Positions 34,343-39,058 of a stretch of 39,058 nucleotides of DNA are shown here, piece after piece. Source of the DNA: Clostridiales bacterium (GTDB taxonomy: Bacteria > Bacillota > Clostridia > Saccharofermentanales > Saccharofermentanaceae); assembly GCA_017551625.1 (NCBI GenBank), contig JAFZLF010000007.1, forward strand, positions 1-39,058, read 5' to 3'. Position numbers and translations under genes: made by a program. Below the pieces are notes generated by a model. The model ran no database searches. It saw nothing but the letters and a program-made list of their open reading frames with translations, and was not told the origin of the DNA. Position 1 is the first letter of the stretch. Each line of letters begins with the position of its first letter.

Positions 34343-34386
34343 GGTGGCTCTCGATTTCCGGACAGGTGGCTCAAAATGGTCCGGAA
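34343..34386. mobile_element. IS21-like end fragment
   Basis: Two 22-base units begin GGTGGCTC and end TCCGGA(C/A)A (34343-34364 and 34365-34386). Repeated GGTGGCTCAAnnT...CCGGAATAT blocks are typical of the multiple terminal repeats of IS21-family elements in Clostridia. No istA or istB reading frame remains beside it. The 305-base gap 34290-34594 otherwise holds only the hairpin at 34412. Confidence 0.4.
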
Positions 34387-34411
34387 TATTCATTCTCTGG
34401 CAGAAAGAATA

Positions 34412-34435
34412 AAGACGGCTCGTACAAGCCGTCTT
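34412..34435 (-). terminator. hairpin with T-rich tail
   Basis: AAGACGGCT (34412-34420) pairs with AGCCGTCTT (34427-34435); on the minus strand it is followed by TATTCTTTC. It would end transcripts from the IS630 remnant. Confidence 0.55.
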
Positions 34436-34594
34436 CAGTAGGGGTTTCGTTTAAAAGCGAGGAACTGTGCTCGCTAATTGCTAATTACATGAGCTTTCGT
34501 GAACGGATCTCTTCCGAATCCGATGTTCTTCTCAAATCAGGAAACACGGATCTTCCGCTTCAAATTGAAAAAACAAAGTTCATGATGGATGACA

Positions 34595-35059
34595 CTACTC
34601 TTTGAACTCTTCTGCGTAGGAAGGGTTATGCTCGTGCATGATCTTCATCATGGTCGTCTTATTGATGTAGGGAACGATTCCTCTATCGATGCTCTCTCTA
34701 CATAGCATCTCCAGTGACCATTTCTTCTTTCCCTCCGGCGGTCTCTCCTTGGATATGGCTACGATTCTTTCCGCCAGTTCATCACTGGATCTCGTTTTCG
34801 TTCGCTCTTTCCGATAGAGTGCAGCATCAAATCCATAGTTACCGAAAGTGATACGGACGTTCTTTACCGTTGTATCTGCAACGCCTACTATCTCTGCAAT
34901 CTGAGGAATCGATCTCTTCGGGTTTCTCTTCGGATCTGAAAGCATCAGAACCTTTGCATGCATGACTGTACGCTTGGACTCTTTGCCTTCCATAGCAATC
35001 TTCGTCACCAGCGCATACTGCTCATCTGTAAGCGACATGTCATACTTGGTCTTTGCCAT
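34595..35059 (-). mobile_element. IS630-family transposase, N-terminal part only
   Basis: This 154-residue ORF starts MAKTKYDMSLTDEQYALVTK and continues with KRSIPQIAEIVGVADTTVKN and ALYRKERTKTRSSDELAERI. This is the helix-turn-helix ORF-A of IS630-family transposases. It ends with EHNPSYAEEFKE at a normal-looking stop, but the DDE catalytic ORF that should follow is absent, since only 300 bases separate it from the sugar transferase. It is thus a partial element that cannot transpose, though the HTH part could still be made (AGAGGT before ATG). Confidence 0.8.
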
Positions 35060-35124
35060 CTGAACCTCTAACTGAAAAAATGATACGTACATTGTAATGA
35101 AATCTCATCTACCCTGCAAGGAAC

Positions 35125-36387
35125 TCACGATTTGATCCTGTATTTCGTACCTCTCCCTGTTCCTTCTATCTCAACAAGTTTCTTGCTTGCCAATCTCTTT
35201 AATATCTCCGTTACTTTACTCTTGCCAAATTCGATACTAGGTGAAGACATGATCTCACTTATAGGTTTGTTAATATTCTTACTAAGTACACGATAAACTG
35301 CAAGCTCATCCTGAGTTAGATCCATATTATCGCTAAGCAAAGGCAATGTAACCTTAATGATGTCTTCTGTAACTACAAAAGATGGCTTGGTTCGACTATC
35401 TGCATATGATTCCTTTATTCTGCGAATTCCAGTACCAAATTTCTCGATTAGATTCAACCTGTGAAAAATGTTTGCCAGTATCGGATTTCTCAAGACAGAC
35501 AGATCACCATTCATATAGCTTTCGATTGTTACTGCGCTTGGAAGACCGCCTACAGATACTATCTCAACATAATCATCAAACATTGAAACTCGTATATGAG
35601 AATTAATGTCCCATACTCGATGAATAATGGCGTTTGCTAATGCCTCTCGGAAAGCTTCTTCAGGAATGGTCTCGATTAGTTTTCGCTCAAATCCTTCAAC
35701 TTTTTCGTACTGATAATAATCCTTGTATATCTCTACTGCTTCAAAAAAACTCTTAAGAATAGACTGGTGCTCCAGAGTTTTCCTCTTCTGAAATATGCTG
35801 ATTGACTCACCGAACTTTGCAATATCTATACCGGGAAAACCATTTTTGTCGGATACGATTGCAGCCGCAATGTTATATCCCTCGTTATCCGAATACAGGT
35901 TTAGTGTTTTGAGGATATCCTTGTTCAGCTTCTTTATCCCCATTTGGGAAATCAGTTCCTTCTCCAAATATGAGAATTCAAGGTTTTGATCACGAGATGG
36001 AATCTCTTCAAAATCCTTGTTCTCGCCAGCCAGAATCAACCGCTTAAGTTCGATCTGGTCTACCTCTATCGTGGAAGTATCATTGCGCTTATAAGCCTTG
36101 CCCTTATACAGATATGGTTTATTGACTCCGGGACGAACATTCAACGATATTGTTTTATCCGAATTAGTGATCTCAATATAATACTCAGGCTGAGGCTTGA
36201 TATTGTCATTAATGCTGTTCTCGATGTCTAAACACTTCTGTTCAATATCGCTGATCCCTACTACTTCTCCCTCATCATTAACGCCAAATACGATAACGCC
36301 GCCGTCATAATTGGCAAAGGCGCTTACAGTCTTAAGATACGTACTACTTATTCTTTCTTTATATTCTAATTGTCTATTTTCCTTCAT
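35125..36387 (-). CDS. AlbA_2 / HATPase-like regulator
   Basis: This 420-residue protein has an N-terminal AlbA_2 (Schlafen-like) domain (QLEYKERISSTYLKTVSAFA, then GGVIVFGVNDEGEVVGI). The middle has a GHKL-type ATPase remnant (EEAFREALANAIIHRVWDIN, then MFDDYVEIVSVGGLP and LIEKFGTGIRRI). The C-terminus is a winged helix (SPSIEFGKSKVTEILKRLAS, then KKLVEIEGTGRGTKYRI). Proteins of this design are widespread predicted transcription regulators, often near mobile DNA. ATG 36387 is chosen with GAGGGTG upstream; GTG 36396 overlaps it. A palindrome over its promoter suggests autoregulation. Confidence 0.88.
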   Translation of the reverse strand: MKENRQLEYKERISSTYLKTVSAFANYDGGVIVFGVNDEGEVVGISDIEQKCLDIENSINDNIKPQPEYYIEITNSDKTISLNVRPGVNKPYLYKGKAYKRNDTSTIEVDQIELKRLILAGENKDFEEIPSRDQNLEFSYLEKELISQMGIKKLNKDILKTLNLYSDNEGYNIAAAIVSDKNGFPGIDIAKFGESISIFQKRKTLEHQSILKSFFEAVEIYKDYYQYEKVEGFERKLIETIPEEAFREALANAIIHRVWDINSHIRVSMFDDYVEIVSVGGLPSAVTIESYMNGDLSVLRNPILANIFHRLNLIEKFGTGIRRIKESYADSRTKPSFVVTEDIIKVTLPLLSDNMDLTQDELAVYRVLSKNINKPISEIMSSPSIEFGKSKVTEILKRLASKKLVEIEGTGRGTKYRIKS

Positions 36388-36416
36388 TTTACTCACCCTC
36401 TATTGGTTTTAATTGA

Positions 36417-36472
36417 ATTATACTTGCATCCAGTCGCAAAATCAATCGTATTTTTTTGCGATTGATTTTACG
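36417..36472 (-). promoter_or_regulatory. promoter and palindromic operator of the AlbA_2 gene
   Basis: On the minus strand TTGATT (36440-36445) and TATAAT (36417-36422) are spaced by 17 bases. The -35 lies in one arm of an inverted repeat: CGCAAAATCAATCG at 36435-36448 and CGATTGATTTTACG at 36459-36472, matching at 13 of 14 positions. It could also act as a hairpin, but the overlap with the -35 favours a repressor site. Confidence 0.7.
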
Positions 36473-36576
36473 TTTGGAAATGATATTCGAGCACCTTGTT
36501 TTCTAACTCAACCGCCGAGGATAATCTGTCTTCTGCTTCTGAGTCTGGTGTATGGATATGCATCGATCTGCTCATA

Positions 36577-38379
36577 TCACAGCATATTTTTCGGTGAGCT
36601 TTTTCGTCCGGTCCAGCCCATCATTCTTGCCCATGATCTATATTCTGCCTTCTCTTCCTCGTCTTCAGGATCATTGCTGTTCATTAACTTCAGGAAATCA
36701 TAAAAACCATGAAGCCCGCCGACATCATCCATCACGTTCAGACCATCCGCCATAACGCATATCGGAGCCTTATCAAGGTAGACAGTCCGAAGCATTTCAC
36801 GGATATCCCTAACAATTTTGCCATTCCAGTCTACAAACTCAAGTTCTGAAGCAGATACAGTCCGCCCGGGATCCACAGTACTTTTCTCGGAACGTACGGA
36901 GCGATCATCAGAATCACAGTTAGCCGTATACGATCCTGTACAGGTAATTCTGACGCACCAACTATCGCCGTAATCATAGAGGTAGTATAATTCTTCAGCC
37001 ACTGGCACGACACCGGGATTTGAATTAGTGAGGATCGGATTCAACATTTGCTCCAGATCGGCAATATCCGCCTCGATCGTCTTTATTATCTCATGTGGTT
37101 CCTCACCATAGAAATTCCGAACCGTATCCAGCTGATCTTCGTAGATGGCTCTGTCCACCGAACCTAAAACACTTCTCATATTGATCAGTTCTTGAAGTCC
37201 ATCGAGAACCATCTTATACTCCTTACGGTTACTCTTCCATTCGGCTTCCACCTCCTCAACCGTGCTCCTCATTAACAATTCCTGAAAAGAACGCCAAGAC
37301 GCATCCTTGGGATTGAACCTGTCTTTATATGCCGTTTGAAACAGATTGCGCACTTTCAATTTCTCTATGAGAGTATTCGGATCCTCTTCGAAAATAATCG
37401 CTTCTTCAATCTCTTTAATCGTGACATTGGAATCAGAAAGCAGATACTTGTGATGCTTCGTAAAATCCTTGACCCTCTCGACATTTCTCACATAGGTATT
37501 CTCTGCGCCAAAATCCTTGAAATTGTCAACATACTTTCTGCGAAGCCAGCTTTTAAAGCTTTCTCCTTCTTTATAGTCGTCATCCCAGAACCGATCATCC
37601 ATATCATCGTCCGGAAACATAAATATCGAACCGCACAGATTCATATACTGCTTCATCTTCTGCCCGTCAGTCACCATATCAAAGTCTTTCTTGGAGAGAC
37701 TGAACCGATGTAAATGTGAGTTCTGCCATCCGAAAAGTTTCTGGATCATGTAGTGAAGCGCATGAAGGTTCATCTCCGCGGGAACCAGTGTCTCTCTTAC
37801 GACACCTTCCTCGGCCTTAGCAAGCTCAAGGAATTCTCTTTCTTCCCGTGGCTTCATATCATATCTTCCCACGCTCGAGTGTGGATAATACGAAGATACC
37901 AGTTCAAACTTAAGTTTCAGGATACTCGGTAATCTCTCGAAAGAATTCTTGGTTTCGGATATACGAGTTATATGCTCAGGCTTTTTCGAACTTCGCTGTG
38001 GAATCTTACTCAAATCTTTTCCAACTTTTTGAACTGAAACCTGATTTTTCGAAGCTCTCTGCATTCTCTCCCTGTATTCTTCACTACGTTCAGCATCCTT
38101 ACTCTTCACGCCACCATACGCCCCCCGTGAATAAGGCAAATACGATTGAACATTCTTCTCAGACATACAGAGCATCTCGGCAATCTCACTGACCTTCTTC
38201 CCCTCATGATAGAGATCACCTATCTTCTTACTGGTCTCACTTTCCCACAAGCCCTCCGTAATAAGAACCCGTCTCACCTTGATCGTATTCGTGTTCAGAC
38301 GGTCAGCAACCTTCAGCACAGACCTGCACTTCAAGTATTCTTCAACAATATTCTCATATAACTCCGCACGCTCATCCAT
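36577..38379 (-). CDS. large pRiA4b ORF-3-like protein with HTH N-terminus
   Basis: The protein is 600 residues. The first 90 residues hold two helix-turn-helix-like stretches (CRSVLKVADRLNTNTIKVRR; KVSEIAEMLCMSEKNVQSYL) ending at a basic linker. The pRiA4b ORF-3 fold begins around 155 (ILKLKFELVSS) and shows ALHYMIQKLFGWQNSHLHRF, then, after a long helical insert, LYYLYDYGDSWCVRI. It closes near the C-terminus with YDFLKLMN. The family has no proven biochemical activity; it was first noted on plasmid pRiA4b. The long insert and HTH are unusual. ATG 38379 follows GAGAGG by 11 bases. It is not in an obvious operon. Confidence 0.75.
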   Translation of the reverse strand: MDERAELYENIVEEYLKCRSVLKVADRLNTNTIKVRRVLITEGLWESETSKKIGDLYHEGKKVSEIAEMLCMSEKNVQSYLPYSRGAYGGVKSKDAERSEEYRERMQRASKNQVSVQKVGKDLSKIPQRSSKKPEHITRISETKNSFERLPSILKLKFELVSSYYPHSSVGRYDMKPREEREFLELAKAEEGVVRETLVPAEMNLHALHYMIQKLFGWQNSHLHRFSLSKKDFDMVTDGQKMKQYMNLCGSIFMFPDDDMDDRFWDDDYKEGESFKSWLRRKYVDNFKDFGAENTYVRNVERVKDFTKHHKYLLSDSNVTIKEIEEAIIFEEDPNTLIEKLKVRNLFQTAYKDRFNPKDASWRSFQELLMRSTVEEVEAEWKSNRKEYKMVLDGLQELINMRSVLGSVDRAIYEDQLDTVRNFYGEEPHEIIKTIEADIADLEQMLNPILTNSNPGVVPVAEELYYLYDYGDSWCVRITCTGSYTANCDSDDRSVRSEKSTVDPGRTVSASELEFVDWNGKIVRDIREMLRTVYLDKAPICVMADGLNVMDDVGGLHGFYDFLKLMNSNDPEDEEEKAEYRSWARMMGWTGRKSSPKNML

Positions 38380-38487
38380 AATTGCCGCCACCTCTCAGGA
38401 TTATTACCCTCAGCATATACGGAGTTTGCAAACGTGTCAACCTTACCTATTCACGCAAAATATTACTCCACAGCTATATGAACTGTC

Positions 38488-38781
38488 TCAATCGCTCACC
38501 CAGAACCCATGGAGATTGCAGTATTCGTATGCTTTGATCACTTCCGCACCAGAAAGCACTGAGAACACGGCTTTCGGTTCATCGCCAGGATGGAGTTCTG
38601 TAATCTGCACGCCTGCCGTCGTCTCCATGATCACGAACTGGATATAGTGTTCCTCGACCATCGGATGCGCCACCGATCCGACATCCACCGTGACATAATC
38701 ACCTTCGCGCGTTACGACCGGCACATGTTTCTCCAGAGATGCATCCACAGACGAAGGGATCAGTTCTTCCATCTGTTCCGG
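38488..38781 (-). pseudogene. desulfoferrodoxin (superoxide reductase) C-terminal part
   Basis: The open frame contains the complete iron-centre II of desulfoferrodoxin: His43 (KHVPVV), His63 (SVAHPM), His69 (EEHYIQF), Cys112 and His115 (EYCNLHGFW), numbered from the ORF start at 38853. The enzyme reduces superoxide to peroxide in anaerobes. The usual N-terminal desulforedoxin knuckle is missing: upstream of about residue 26 the frame runs into IS66 DNA read backwards. There is no ribosome binding site I trust. It is a truncated gene, although the remaining domain could fold. Confidence 0.8.
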
Positions 38782-39058
38782 AACAGTATCGCTACACCAT
38801 CCTTGGTAAGCGGCTTTGTTAACGGAAAATATGTAAATGGAATGCCGATCCACCGCATCGAGCAGGAACTGAAGCGAAACGGAGTCAATATCTCCAAGCA
38901 GACCATCTCCAACTGGACGATCGATGCGGCAGAAAGATATCTTCTCCCACTATATGACAGGATGCAGGAAGAGTTACTTACTCTGCATGTGAACCAGTGC
39001 GATGAGACACCGGTACAGGTAATAAAGGACGGACGAAGTCCGGGAAGCAAGAGTTACA
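38782..39058 (+). mobile_element. IS66-family transposase fragment, runs off the window
   Basis: On the plus strand the frame gives TPSLVSGFVNGKYVNGMPIH, then KRNGVNISKQTISNWTID, CDETPVQVIKDG and GSKSY at the edge. This is the catalytic-core start of IS66 transposases, including the first DDE Asp in CDETP. The 5' part of the gene and the left IS end are missing: the match begins abruptly next to the desulfoferrodoxin sequence at about 38780. No start or ribosome binding site is present, so it is at least 5'-truncated. Its 3' end lies outside the window. Confidence 0.85.

Noticed and set aside
34303..34605. Plus-strand open frame of 100 codons after the sugar transferase
   Set aside because: It runs through the IS21-like repeat and a terminator hairpin and has no ribosome binding site; its open length is probably chance.

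Overview
The window looks like chromosome of a Gram-positive, low-redundancy Clostridia-type genome (probably a gut or rumen Lachnospiraceae/Oscillospiraceae relative). The reasons are strong AGGAGG-type ribosome binding sites, hairpin-plus-T-run terminators, several Cys-lipobox lipoproteins, a DUF4869 gene, an AAA-ATPase-like/DUF1703 protein, a desulfoferrodoxin fragment, and IS630, IS66 and IS21-like remnants. No species can be named from the sequence alone.

Left part (1-4.6 kb, all on the minus strand): tRNA-Ser(GCU), an RmuC-family protein, an unexplained highly structured intergenic stretch (1886-2125), a hemolysin-III/PAQR membrane protein, and a HipB-HipA pair whose promoter sits inside a 20-bp-arm inverted repeat.

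4.6-21 kb: secretion and envelope functions. A transglutaminase-like secreted protein (4827-7061) and a giant beta-helix surface protein (15704-20936) share a related C-terminal module of about 300 residues. Each is followed, before its terminator, by an unlisted 33-37 codon gene encoding similar small acidic peptides. The giant gene is out of frame at a 6-C/G tract just after its signal peptide. Between them lie a small pRiA4b ORF-3-like protein, two large lipoproteins built of repeats, a three-domain enzyme (nucleotidyltransferase, cytidylyltransferase, iron alcohol dehydrogenase) that points to phosphonate-decorated envelope polymers, and a DUF4869/P-loop ATPase pair on the plus strand.

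21.5-30.8 kb: an accessory region. It holds an operon of an E/S/T-rich lipoprotein, a zinc-ribbon membrane protein and a helicase-like ATPase with a HEPN-like C-terminus. A WYL regulator behind GTTCCTA/TAGGAAC operator-like sites converges on a tightly coupled pair: an HELGH metallopeptidase and a Cys-rich unknown. Small secreted proteins and an ORF remnant follow.

31-39 kb: a DUF1703 ATPase/nuclease with an N-terminal helix-turn-helix, whose promoter is embedded in iterated ATCGGAAATCC repeats (a second copy of the element lies at 21.36 kb). Then come VanZ, an orphan sugar transferase, IS remnants, an AlbA_2/HATPase regulator behind its own palindrome, a large pRiA4b ORF-3-like protein, and a desulfoferrodoxin gene cut by an IS66 transposase fragment that runs off the right edge.

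The best candidates for something undescribed are the surface-module/small-peptide pairs, the WYL-metallopeptidase-Cys-rich cassette, and the helicase-HEPN operon.
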